64,000 nucleotides of DNA from Cephalotus follicularis (taxonomy: Eukaryota > Streptophyta > Magnoliopsida > Oxalidales > Cephalotaceae), in NCBI GenBank assembly GCA_001972305.1, contig BDDD01006322.1, positions 67,007 through 131,006 of the forward strand, in the 5' to 3' direction. The notes beneath the pieces were generated by a model. The model worked only from the letters and a program-made list of their open reading frames with translations. It had not been told where the DNA came from and made no database searches. Below, piece by piece: positions 11,563-22,647 of the stretch (within the stretch, counting starts at the first letter, position 1; each line of letters opens with the position of its first letter). A program made the translations under genes and the position numbers.

Positions 11563-13736
11563 TGTAATACCCTGTTTGTTCATGTGCATATTTTGGGATT
11601 TTTAATTTGTTTTGTTATATGGTTGGTCTATTTTAAATTTATGGGCTCTTGTGTTTGGGCTACATAATGTGTTCTCTGGGCTATATGATAGTATTTTTGG
11701 GGCTTTTGATATTTATTGGAATATAATTATGGATAAGTAAAATTGATTATTTTATATTTTAAATTAGTTTAAAACCAGTTATTATTATTATTGCAAATTT
11801 TTTATTTGGAAAACAAAATCTTTTTATTTTGGTTAAAATTTTTATTTCCTAAGGTTTACCTCTCCCTCTACCGTATGAATATCTCTCTTTCTCTTATTGT
11901 CACTGATTCCCTCTCTTTTTCTCCCTATCTCTACCGAAAATCACTACCCAATTCCTTATCCTACCCAAATTCTGTTTTCTTACCTTATCCAAGCCGATAT
12001 TACCTCTTATTTTCCTGTTATGTATGCCAATTACCTTTGTGATGTACCATTATTGTTTTGTTGTGCATAGAAGCTGAACTTGCAAGGATCAGGAACATGT
12101 TTGGATCTTCTTTGCTTCACTGAATCAGGTTTGATATCCTCTATTGTTATGGTTTAGCAATTGGTTTGGTTTTAAGTGTCATTCCACTCTCTTGGGTATA
12201 GGATGTTAAAATATTGGTTTTGATTTCTGCCACACATGCTCTGTTAATGTTTTTTGAATTGTTAGAAAGTCCAAAGGTGTCTTATATAAGCTGTAATCAG
12301 GTGTTAATAATCAATGGTTAGAAATTGGACAGTAAATTGATCATATAGTTATGTATGCAATGAATTGAAATTTGCTTCTCCTTAAAGTAAGATCACCCTT
12401 GCATGATTCTTTATGTTTAAATGCAACTGTTATGTCACATAGGTCTTATTTAAGTGTTTATGATCTTCTGGTATTGTAACATTGGAGTTTTGACAGCAAA
12501 ATTGCATTGAACTGCTATGTTTTTGTTTTCTGTCGCCCAGTACAGTCGGCTATTTCTATGAACAGTCGGCTGGTGCGCTTTGAGTAGTCGGTTGCCTCTT
12601 CAATCAGTCAACTGCCACCCTTTGCACAGTCGACTGGACCCATGTACCAGTCGACTGGTTGTTGTTCTGCTTGTGTAGTCGGCTGGCCAAGTGATACAGT
12701 CGACTGCCATGCCCCAAACAGTACTGGATTTAGTAACAGTCGGCTGGTTTTGTCCAGTAAATTTCTTGTTTCAAGTTTTGTTATCCGTTTGTTTTCTAAT
12801 GAATCGTAATCTGTTTTAGACACTATTAAATTTCTGTGTGATGTTCGGAAGTGGTTTTTGAATCCTTATATGAATGATGTTGCATCTTTTAGATTTTTGT
12901 GCTACGAGGGGCAATTAGAAATTGTTGATCAACTCATAAGTTATTTCTATGATCGCTTAAGGTACGGATTCTTCCTTCTTGGCTTATTCCCTCGGTTTTA
13001 CTGAAATGAATTCAACTATGTTTTTAAGTACGAATATTCTCTTTCTGGACATCTGAATTATTTGAAATAAAATCAGTTTTATGAATATGATTCTTTCAAT
13101 TTTATGAACTACGTTATGATTCGTATTTTGATATGTTTAGAAATAAAGTCAGTGTGATATGTTTGTGAAACAAAAATATGTTCTGGCTTTATAATTCGAC
13201 TCTGAAATTTTAAGACATGTAGGCAATCGTCTCTTTATTTTGAAAATAATGAGTTGATTTCCAATTATGAAAGTATGTGTTATGTGAAATTATATCGTTT
13301 GAAGAACGATCTATCAATATCTTTTGGAAAACCTGATTGAAATGATTTCAATACTGATCTTACTACGGACTTTTCATATTTGACATTGCTTTTGGCTTAT
13401 GAAAATGTATGGATTTTGTTATCACATGTTCGTTTGGACTTTTATAAAATCTATTTTATTACTGAAGTTTAATATTACCGGTTTTATACACGAGTATGAA
13501 GTTCACTTATGAGAGCGTACTGATTGATTTATATGAACATGACCTTCACCATAGGAAGTATGTTAACTTTGAATAAGGATATACAAAGATATTTCCAACT
13601 TATAGAGGTACCATAGGCATGTCCTAGGCCTAGCACGGGGACATGACACTTCCGTAGCGGTGTGATTAGTCTATGACGTCTCTCTATGTTATGAATAAAT
13701 CCCATGAGGTGGATTTATGGATCCGTTAAGTATGAT
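11563..13736 (+). mobile_element. Gypsy LTR fragment related to element C LTR
   Basis: The fragment begins TGTAATACCCTGTTTG. Near its right end it has the block GTACCATAGGCATGTC and GCACGGGGACATGACAC, also present in the LTR of element C at about 55350-55400. The last ~700 bp expected from C's LTR are absent; the fragment stops where another LTR starts at 13737. It carries a CAGTCGGCTG array at 12543-12750. No coding sequence. Confidence 0.75.
12543..12750 (+). repeat. CAGTCGGCTG phased array
   Basis: Units of CAGTCGGCTG or CAGTCGACTG start at about 12543, 12563, 12585, 12605, 12627, 12648, 12676, 12697 and further. Most steps are 20-22 bp, with unrelated spacers. Spelling and pitch match the array in the LTR of chromovirus D. 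Confidence 0.85.
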
Positions 13737-15215
13737 TGTAATACCCGAGATTTTCATTGTACTGTGATTTCACAATGTATTTGTACTTTTGAATTGTGGA
13801 ATTAATAAAGGATGAGTTTTCCGAATTTGGTGATGTTTTCCTAAACTCTAATGATGGAGGAATTGGAATCAAATTGTGACAGGAATGTTAAATGTGTGTT
13901 TTGGTAAAAACGACACCGTTTTAGGGTTAAAGCGCTGACGCCTAGACTTGGAGCGTCGACGCTTAAGCCGTTAAAACGCGCGTTTAAATACAACACATAA
14001 GCACCGACGCTTGTATGTAACTGTCGACGCTTTACGGCGTGTTCTGCACATTCATGACAGCAGATAAACGTGTCGCAGGGAGGTATATTTCTGGCCTTTT
14101 ATCAAGTGTCTTGGCAGACGTTTAAGGACGTGGCCTGCATGCATTTTTTTTTCAGACATACCTGCAACAACAGGGCATGGAGAAGAGAAATAATCCTTTA
14201 GTGCATGGCCTGTGAGGAGGAAGACAATGACACCTGTTGCACCTGGTCTGCATGGAGGGGAGGAGTTAATCTGGTGGGTTTTGACAGAAGAAACAAAAAC
14301 GTTTGGCATAAAATACATACTCCTCTCACCCTCCCTTCTGTTACAAAGAACCAAAGACTTGATAGAGACTCTGTGAGTGGTAAAAGAGAGCAAGAGAACT
14401 TGGGAGAGGGACTTAACCACCATTGTTGAGCAAGGGAGCTTGGAGCTTGCACACCAGCTGCTAGGACGAACCAGGGAGCTTCCAAGCCGTACCTGGGGAC
14501 TCAAGTGACTTCATGGAATACTAAAAGAGGTGGACTTTTTACAATCTAACTTGAGGCCAGAGGTAGGGGAATCCATGATTGTACTTTCATGTTCAATGCT
14601 TAATGTTGTTCAGTGATGTTCTTGCATAAAATTCATGGTTTAATGATCCATTTTTTGCCACTGAAATGATGTTACCTTGTACTGGATGTGTAATATGTTA
14701 TTGCATGTCGTCTTTCTGGGCTTTATACATGTTAGATTGCATGTATCTGTGTTGGAAATGTCAATGTTCACGTTGTCGAGAGGTAGAAGACGACCCCTGC
14801 TTTAAACCGTCGACGCCTAAGTAATGACCATCGACGCTTTGATCTGTGAACTGCGTTTTATGTGCGTTAAACATCGACGTCTGAGGGAGTAGATATCGAT
14901 GCCCAGACACTGAAAGCGCTGACGCTAAGGGACTAAACGACGATGCTTAAAACACATAAGCGTCGACGCCTGAGGAATAAACGCTGACGCTTTAGGGTCC
15001 TGTTTGGACTATTTTACCGTTTTGACACCCGACGATCCCGATTTCGCTTAGGATGCATTAGAGCATTTGTATGCATCGCATATGTACTGTTTTACTACCT
15101 GTTCTTGACTATTTGAAATTGGTTCATGATTTCTAAGTTATTACTTTAGAAATGCATATAGAACTGTTATGTTGAGTACGGAAATATGAAGTTATTATAT
15201 TTTCGAACATACTGA
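13737..15215 (+). mobile_element. Gypsy LTR fragment with CGTCGACGC motifs
   Basis: The fragment begins TGTAATACCCGAG. It shares phrases with the solo LTR at 7077-8695 in opposite orientation (for example the CCAGGGAGCTTCC and GGTAGGGGAA region near 14480-14570). The usual ...TGACA end is missing; near 15215 the sequence passes directly into the pol of chromovirus B. The right end was therefore lost, perhaps with part of B. GTCGACGC motifs lie at 13930-14035 and 14810-14990. No gene. Confidence 0.7.
14810..14990 (+). repeat. CGTCGACGC phased array
   Basis: TCGAC, TCGAT or CTGAC cores occur at about 14810, 14831, 14874, 14896, 14919, 14940, 14963 and 14984: steps of 21, 43, 22, 23, 21, 23 and 21 bp. 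Spacers differ. A smaller group lies at 13930-14035. Confidence 0.8.
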
Positions 15216-18200
15216 GGGAGTAATTTCCCACTTACCATGCTTACCAAAACGAACCACTCCAGTGCATGGTGATACACGGAGGAAAACCATATCACCAATA
15301 GAGAACTCTAAAGCCTTACGATGCTGGTCAGCATAGCTCTTCTGCATGCTCTGCGCTGCTAGCAAGCGTTCTCGAATAAGCTTCACCTTCTCTGCCATGT
15401 CCTGTAAAATCTTGGGACCTATCAACTTACGATCCCCGACCTCGTTCCAACACAACGGAGTCCTACAACGCCTGCCATACAAAGCCTCATAAGGTGCCAT
15501 ACCAAGACTGGTCTGGTAGCTATTGTTGTAGGCGATTTTGATCAAGGTCAACCGAGAATCCCAACTTTCCTTGAATTCCAACACACAGGTTCTCAACATA
15601 TCTTCAAGGATTTGGATCGTCCGCTCAGACTGCCTATCAGCCTGAGGATGATACGTTATACTGAGTCGCAACTCTGTACCCATCGCTGCTTGCAAGCTCT
15701 GCCAAAACCTTGAAATGAACCTCGGATCTCGGTCAGAAACAATACTACTGGGACTCCATGCAACCTGACGATCTCGTCCACGTACGACAAAGCCAACTGT
15801 TCCAGACTATACACCATCCGTATTGGAAAAAAGTGAGCCGACTTGGTCAGTCAATCCACTATAAACCATATGGCATAGTGCTTTCTCCTTGTCAAAGGAA
15901 AATTTGAAACAAAGTCCATAGATATATGATCCCACTTCCAATCTGGGATAGGAAGAGATTGAAGAATACCGGATGGTTTCTTCCTCTCCGACTTAACTTG
16001 TTGATAAGTCAGGCATCTTGCCACGTACCTGGCGATTTCCCTCTTCATTCCATGCCACCAATACTGAAGCTTAAGTCACGATACATCTCGGTACTTCCAG
16101 GATGCATAGACCAAGCAGAACAATGCGCTTCGTCCAAAATATCCTTCTTAAGCTCTACCACATGAGGAACGCATATCCCCTGCCCAAACATCAGAGCACC
16201 ATCTCCTCTGACGTGGAAGTCACTCTGAGCTCCTTGTCGGACTTGTTGCAAGAGCTTCAACAATCTCCAATCCTTCTCCCGAGCCTCACGAATTTGGTCC
16301 ACCAAAACAGACCTCACCCGTAGAGAAGCTGCCACTATACCATTGTCCTCTGCAGACAACTCACACCTGAAGATCTAAACTGCTCCAACAATGGCAAATA
16401 GATCGTCCGAACATGCGCCAGAGGAAGAGAAGAGTTCCTGCTCAACGCATCAGCTACCACATTAGCCTTTCCTAGGTGATACTCAATGGTGCAGTCATAG
16501 TCCTTGATCAACTCAATCCATCTTCTCTGTCTCATGTTAAGATGCTGCTGGGAAAACTAACATTTCAAACTCTTATGGTCGGTAAAGATCTGACAAACCT
16601 CTCCATACAAGTAGTGGCGCCAAATCTTCAACGCAAAGACCACAACTGCCAACTCCAGATCATGAGTAGGATAGTTATGCTCGGGGTCCTTCAACTATCG
16701 AGAAGCATAAGCTATCAACTTGCCTTCTTGCATCGGCACACAACCTAGCCCCTGCTTGGAAGCATCACTGAAGACCACAAAACCAACTCCTGTGGCGGGA
16801 ATAACTAGCACTGGTACAGACGTCAACCTCTGCTTCAACTCCAGGAAACTCTTCTCAGAAACGTCCGACCAAACGAACTTCACTATCTTCTTTGCTAAGT
16901 TTGATAGAGGAGTGTCTATCGAGGAAAACCCTTCGATATAGTAACCAGCCAAACCAAGAAAACTCCTGACCTCAGACACGTTCCTCGGTCGTTCCAAAGA
17001 TAAAACAGCCTCCACCTTCCTCGGAACAACCTCTATTCCCCGGCCCGAGATCAAATGGCCAAAAAAGACCACCTTGTCCAACCAAAACTCACACTTACTG
17101 AGCTTAGCATACAACCTATGATCTCTCAACGTCTGTAGCAAAGCTCTCAAGTGCTCGCCATGCTTGGTCACATCCCGAGAATACACCATAACATCATCAA
17201 TGAACACCACCCCAAAGGTGTCCAGATAAGGTTGGAACATTTGGTTCATTAACTCCATGAAAGTTGTTGGCGCATTGGTCAGACCAAACGGCATAACTGA
17301 AAACTCAAAGTGACCATAACGGGATCTAAAGGCCGTCTTGGGAATATCCTGCTCCTTTAACCTTAGCTGGTGATAACCCGAGCGAAGATCGATCTTCGAA
17401 AACACACTGGCGACCATCAATTAGTCAAACAAGTCATCAATCCGAGGCACCGAATACTTGTTTCTCACCGTGACCTTGTTGAGCTGCCTGTAGTCGATGC
17501 ACATCCGTAACGCACCGTCCTACTTCCTCACAAACAACATTTGAGCACCCCAATGAGAACTACTGGGTCTGATGAAGCCCTTCTCTAACAGTTCCTCTAA
17601 CTATACCTTCAGCTCATTGAGTTCCACTGGTGCCATCCGATACGGAGCAAGGGACACTAGAGAAGCACCAGGAACCAACTCAATAACAAAATTCATTGCT
17701 CTGACAAGCGGCGACCCCGATAAATCTTCTGGAAAAACGTCCAAGAAGTCACGGACCATTGGAATACTTTCCACCTCTTGCTCGGACACCCTCGTGTCTA
17801 CAACGTGAGACAAGAAACCTTGTCTGCCTTTGTGCAAGATCTTCCTTACACCCATGGGTGAGATCATCTTGCTCGGCAATGAGCGTTGTTCACATGCCAA
17901 CTCCATAACAGATCCCTCGGACATCTGGAAAGAAACTACTCTCCGAGAACAATCCACCACTGCCTTGAGAGCTGTAAGCCAAACCAGACCCAAGATGGCA
18001 TCAAAAACTTCGATGGGGAAAGGAATAAGTTCTGCTGGGAAACTTTGCTCACCTACCAAAATGTCACAGGCCTTAAGTACCCGACCTGCCTGATAGGTCT
18101 GTCCTGTTGGAACTGAAACCACTATCTCCTCTTCCAGAGGACTCAACTCCTTATCCGTATGAATGTAAAATGCATGAGCAACAAAAGACAAAGCGACTCC

Positions 18201-18470
18201 AGAATAAAAAAGAGCTATGGCATCTCTGCCAAGGATAACAACCATACCTATAGCCACGTCTGGAGCTGCAAGGGCATCATGTCTGTTCATAGCATAGACT
18301 TTCGCGGTTGCAGCAGGTCTACCCATCGGCCTTTTACTACCAGCTCTAGAGGTACCTACTTGTGAAGCTGTTGATCCTGTCCTCCGCTCCGCTGACTGCT
18401 GTCCTGGTTGTCCCGATCCTCTGCCTGCCGGTTGTCTAGAAGGAGCAACGGGTCCAGGCACTCCTGACAA
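15216..18470 (-). pseudogene. Chromovirus B pol remnant
   Basis: Minus-strand gypsy pol. From high to low coordinates it shows protease (about 18300-17950, FYSGVALSFVAHAF and ILGLVWL), RT (about 17650-16900, [36 protein letters not shown]), RNase H (about 16870-16450, [26 protein letters not shown]), the integrase zinc-binding part (about 16200-16000) and integrase core (MDFVSNFPLTR, TYHPQADRQSERTIQILED). The chromodomain end expected after FGKHGK is absent because the block is cut at the 13737-15215 LTR. Fossil; several breaks. Confidence 0.9.
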
Positions 18471-18473
18471 CTG

Positions 18474-19742
18474 CTAAGCTTGGGGACAATTTCTCATGAA
18501 ATGTCCAGGTTGACCACACAAAAAGCATACTTGGGAATCAGGCTTACAATTCACAAAGTCAGACTGTCCACACTGGGGACACCTCGATGGCTGAGAAGAA
18601 GCTACTACGCTCTGCTGAGAATCATTGGCTGCTGGAGAGAAAGTATGGTGTGGGGAAAACATTCCCTAACCATCCGTCCGGGTCTGCGAATGGTATCCTC
18701 AGTTACCAGACTTCCCAGAGGATCTATTCCTCCGCCTCCCTTGACTCTTAGGAGAACTCTCACCTTGCTCGGCTTGAGGAGCAACACACTTTTTTTCCCG
18801 GTCTTGCCTAGCCCTCTAGTTTGCAAGACTCTGCTCAACACACTTGGCGGCCACCACCAAGTCACCAAAAACTATCCACGTGATGAGAGCAGCTGAATGC
18901 CTCACCTCGGGTCTGAAACCGTCCATAAACTTCTGACACCTTTCTTCCTAGTCTGCAACAAGCGCGAGAGAGAAATGAGATAACTCCATGAAACGGTACT
19001 CATACTCCGCCAGAAACAAGTTGCCTTGACTTAGATGGAGGAACTCCCTCCTCTTCTCCTAAACATACTTCGGAGGATAGAAATATTTCCAAAACTGCCG
19101 TAGAAAGATATCCCAAGAGATCGCTGGCACCTTGGCATGTCTCACCTTGAGAGAATCCCACCAACGACGAGGGTTCCTTTCTAACAAGAAAGAAGCATGC
19201 CGGATGCGTGAGTCATCCACGATTCCAATCTGCTCGAAGATCACTTCCACTCAGGTCAACCATGCCTCTACATCTGTCGGATCAGCCGTTCCTTCAAAGG
19301 TCGAAGTGCCTAAGCGCTGCATACGTTCCACCGGTAAGGCCTGAGGCATAGCAACACCCAAAGCATGAGCCATCATCAAGAACGTCTGCATCATGTCCGT
19401 CTGACTGTCCACACAACCTGGAGGAGGAACATGCTCTGCGGACTATGGTGCCTGAACATAGGCTGCCACCGTCGGCGAAGCTTCCTGCCCTTCCACTCCT
19501 GGCTCGGCATGAAATTCAGGATCCACGCTTGGTGGAGAGGCCACCCTACCTCTACCACGACCACGACTTCAAACGAGACCACGTCTACTGGGTCAACCAT
19601 GAGGCATTACCATCCTTCACATGCAAGGTTAGGGAAATATTTAAGCAAAAGATTCTACATGAGAAGCATGCAATGAACAACCCAAGGAACCCAAGAAACC
19701 AAGGAAACACTATCCCTGGGATTCTCACAACATCAAACCGGT
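18474..19742 (-). pseudogene. Chromovirus B gag remnant
   Basis: Minus-strand gag homology includes the capsid-like region (SRIRHASFLLERNPRRWWDSL) and, toward its end, zinc-knuckle text CFLCGQPGHFMRNC with a second cysteine pair upstream (CPQCGQSDF). In the live family Gag packages element RNA in cytoplasmic particles. It lies between the primer-binding site and protease. Fossil; several breaks. Confidence 0.85.
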
Positions 19743-19744
19743 CT

Positions 19745-19756
19745 CTCTGATACCAA
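19745..19756 (-). promoter_or_regulatory. Chromovirus B primer-binding site (tRNA-iMet)
   Basis: The minus strand reads TTGGTATCAGAG two bases inside the 5' LTR end, complementary to the 3' end of plant initiator methionine tRNA. It sets the direction of the element as minus. Confidence 0.9.
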
Positions 19757-19758
19757 GG

Positions 19759-22399
19759 TAACAGGACTCGTTCCCAAAACATAGGGGGACACGAGCTCTG
19801 CCGGGGATGGCACATGTGACAACAACCCTCAAAACCAAATCTTCCAACAAAAGCACCGAGTAAACAGCTCCAGGCCTCTAAAACGCTAAAGCCCAACCAG
19901 AAACGCCAGGGCGGAGGACCATGCGATACAATGCTGTGTCCAAGGAAAGGGCTGAGGACTCAAAAGATACTACTGGGGGACCAAAACTCACCGTTTCACT
20001 TAAGCCCGGGGAACCCCACATGAGCCCGCACGTGCTCAGCCGAACACCCAGGTCTACCAAAAGCCTGGGGAGCCAAACGCTACAACTCTTCACCTTGGAA
20101 CAAACTCCAAAGCACTTGGGCCTCAACACGAACTAGACGTCCGCGGATGCCCGAGGAACCAAACACCCGAGGACACTAAAATGTCCTGGGACACACCCAC
20201 GCCAGAGGACCCACCAAGATGCAAGACCACACCATAAGTCCGAGGACTCACTCAAGTCCGAGGACACACCAAAAGTGCCTGAGGACACACCGAGTGCCTG
20301 AGAACACACCAAGTCTTAGGACTCCTCAAGTCCGAGGACAACCACCAAATATCCGGGGACTCCCCAAGGTCCAGGGAAACCAACCAACATAAGTCCGAGG
20401 AAACCAAGTCCGAGCACTCACACCAAGGTTCCAGGCATAGCTCGCGTCAGATGACTGCCAAATAACCTGGTGTTATGGCTTCTATTTCCTAGGACTAGGG
20501 AAATGCTCGGCAATGACCCTGATGGTCTGACTTCCAGCCGAGGAAACCTGTCGTGCACCTAGTTCAACCCTGAGGTCAACAAAGCCCAACAAACACCTCC
20601 AAACACAACATATATCCATATCTCACCTCTAGAGCTCGGTAAAAAGGGTCTATACAACCTAAAAGCACCAGCATCAACAGTGATAAAGATAAACATTTAC
20701 CAAATCATAAAAGATAAATATTGTACACCAATATTCTCCAAAGGTTCATCAAGATTGTTTTACAGAGGATTACAACCCAAAAACAAAACCCAAATGTATG
20801 CCCCATATGCATGAAGGAAACAAGCTGAGAAGGCTAGGGGAAGAGCTAGATCCTCGGTCTACCTCGCAACAAGTCCTTGTCGTGGGGAAGACTTCACCTG
20901 CTTCCTCAACTGCAAAACAACAACCTGGGAGGGGATCAGTAAAAAGACCAGTGAGAGGGGAGAAAAGGCATTCCTCAGCGCCAAGGGAGAACAAAGCCCT
21001 GAACAACAACTGCTATGCCTCAGTTGGGCTCACAAATCCAGCACGGCTCATCACCTGAGCATACTCAACAAGAATCAAAAGACTATTGGAGTATATACTA
21101 AGAAAAAGATAATAAATTCAATAATGCTGAGAACAATAAGGAGAGAAAAATAAAGCAATTGTCCAGACCTAATATCCCGAGGACCCAAATAAAGGATCTA
21201 GACTCCAAGGATCAAATTGATCAGAGGAACACTTGTACCAGTCACCTTACCCAAAGCACCTCGGCCATAATCCATACATCTGCTCGCGCCGAGTTTCACG
21301 GCAGCAATATCTCAACAGTTCCTGACCAGAGAAGAAGATCATAGGCTTGTATGGAGTGCACCATTTGCCATGTATCGATACAGATAGCCACAAGTCTTGG
21401 CCTTCCACCAGAGGTGCCGATTGATCAGTGTCGAACCCAGCCCCTAGGAGGCAAGTAGATCACGAACATCAACTGAGGGGCCATTGAATCAGCACAAGGC
21501 ACCACCCTCGTTGGCAATCTTGTATGAGAAGTTTGACTGGAAGTTTAGCGAATCCCCGCACAGACCATCTCTCCCCGGGAATCCCATAGAAACATTCCAT
21601 CAGTCACCACGGTCCTCAGTAGTATGCATACTCAACAACACATGGTATCAAGCAAAAGTTATGACATATATAAACAGGATAAACAAGGAGAAATATCACC
21701 CAGAACCTCAAGCTCACAGGCTCAGAAATCAATATCAACTGAAAAGAATATGTCATGTAGGGAAGAAATGACTCCCAGAATAAAGAAACCATGGAAGGAG
21801 TAATATAAAAGCAGAGGACACACATTTAGCTTAAGACTCTCAACTGTTTCAATAAAAAAGAAAGGAATGTCCCACTCACCACTTATTCACTCCTCCCCAC
21901 CACTTCCTATAGCTCAGGATCGATCCTCGTCTCCTCAGCTACAAGAACGGAGAACACAGACTTAGCACAGTCTGCAACAAAAATAGAGGAAAAACATGAA
22001 TATAGCCTACGTGCATGATCGCCTCCCCGGATAGTCGCCCTGACCATCCACAACGCTCAACATTCCACCATGGAGCACCGCGATCACCATCACCATCTCT
22101 GCCTTCACCGTAAACGGGAGGTTGGCATGCACATTGCCAAACGAACAGAGGAAAGAAGACGAAGAGAGGAAGATTTTCCACCTCTGCGAACACAGGGATC
22201 TGGTTCTTCAAGAAAAACGTCTTCCCCAAAGAAAAACTTCAGAAGGAAGAAGGAGAAAGAAGAAAGCACTAAGAACTTATGCACTTTCCCCGACTACTTA
22301 TTTCTGCCACCAACAACTACTAAAACGGCTGCTTAACTGCTCAACTGCCTTCGACGTGGGGGTTGGGTGCCTGACAAGGCAGGACACTGGGTCGTTGCA
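19759..22399 (-). mobile_element. Chromovirus B 5' LTR
   Basis: This is the complete 2,641-bp LTR, plus-strand ends TAACAGGACTCG and GGGTCGTTGCA. It is bounded by the primer site inside and the ACTAT duplication outside. It includes the AGTCCGAGGAC repeat array at 20200-20440. Short basic open frames around 22070-22490 have no recognisable domain and are not called genes. Confidence 0.92.
20200..20440. repeat. AGTCCGAGGAC degenerate tandem repeats, B LTR copy 2
   Basis: About a dozen units of AGTCCGAGGAC-like text are separated by short A/C-rich spacers. Some units carry the variant GTGCCTGAGGACACAC, which is more frequent here than in copy 1 at 10390-10600. Confidence 0.7.
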
Positions 22400-22404
22400 A
22401 CTAT

Positions 22405-22647
22405 CATCATTTATGGATACTAGACATTTGCTTTTTGATTTTGTAAATCATTTATATCAACTACATAAACATTGTCATGTCTATATCAAATAAATTTGGT
22501 TAGGTTATTATTGATGTCTATTACCTTGGAATAATCTTTTTCAAAAATAACTCCATAATCTTTGTCACATAATAGACATATGCTCAATAAATTGAGTTTG
22601 AGTCCATCAACATATAAAACATCAGAGATAGGTGTATTATCATTACT
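22405..22647 (-). pseudogene. Sirevirus piece between insertions B and F
   Basis: A short minus-strand island carries the Sirevirus text TPISDVLYVDGLKLNLLSI followed by CDKDYGVIFE, the segment between protease and the LWHRRLGH motif. It shows that B and F are two separate insertions about 240 bp apart in the same host element. Confidence 0.9.

Larger units (their letters stand above)
9957..22399 (-). mobile_element. Chromovirus B (Ty3/gypsy, Tekay-like) nested in Sirevirus
   Basis: The element is flanked by ACTAT at 9952-9956 and 22400-22404, and Sirevirus homology resumes cleanly outside both edges. LTRs share the same ends (TAACA...TTGCA on the plus strand). Minus-strand order is LTR, initiator-Met primer site, gag, protease, RT, RNase H, integrase, LTR. 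Two other LTR pieces (11563-15215) interrupt the low-coordinate LTR, and the element's inner 3' end next to it is missing. By eye the first ~140 bp of the two LTRs differ at about one site in seven. Broken, about ten breaks in the coding part. Confidence 0.92.

Noticed and set aside
14052-14504. 150-residue minus-strand open frame
   Set aside because: It lies inside a plus-strand LTR fragment with no recognisable domain, and a second open frame covers the same bases.
19745-19756. tRNA-like sequence near an LTR
   Set aside because: Only the primer-binding complement of a tRNA 3' end is present, not a tRNA gene.
22070-22493. Basic plus-strand open frames
   Set aside because: They lie inside the 5' LTR of chromovirus B, are low-complexity Lys/Arg/Glu-rich, and match no family I know.
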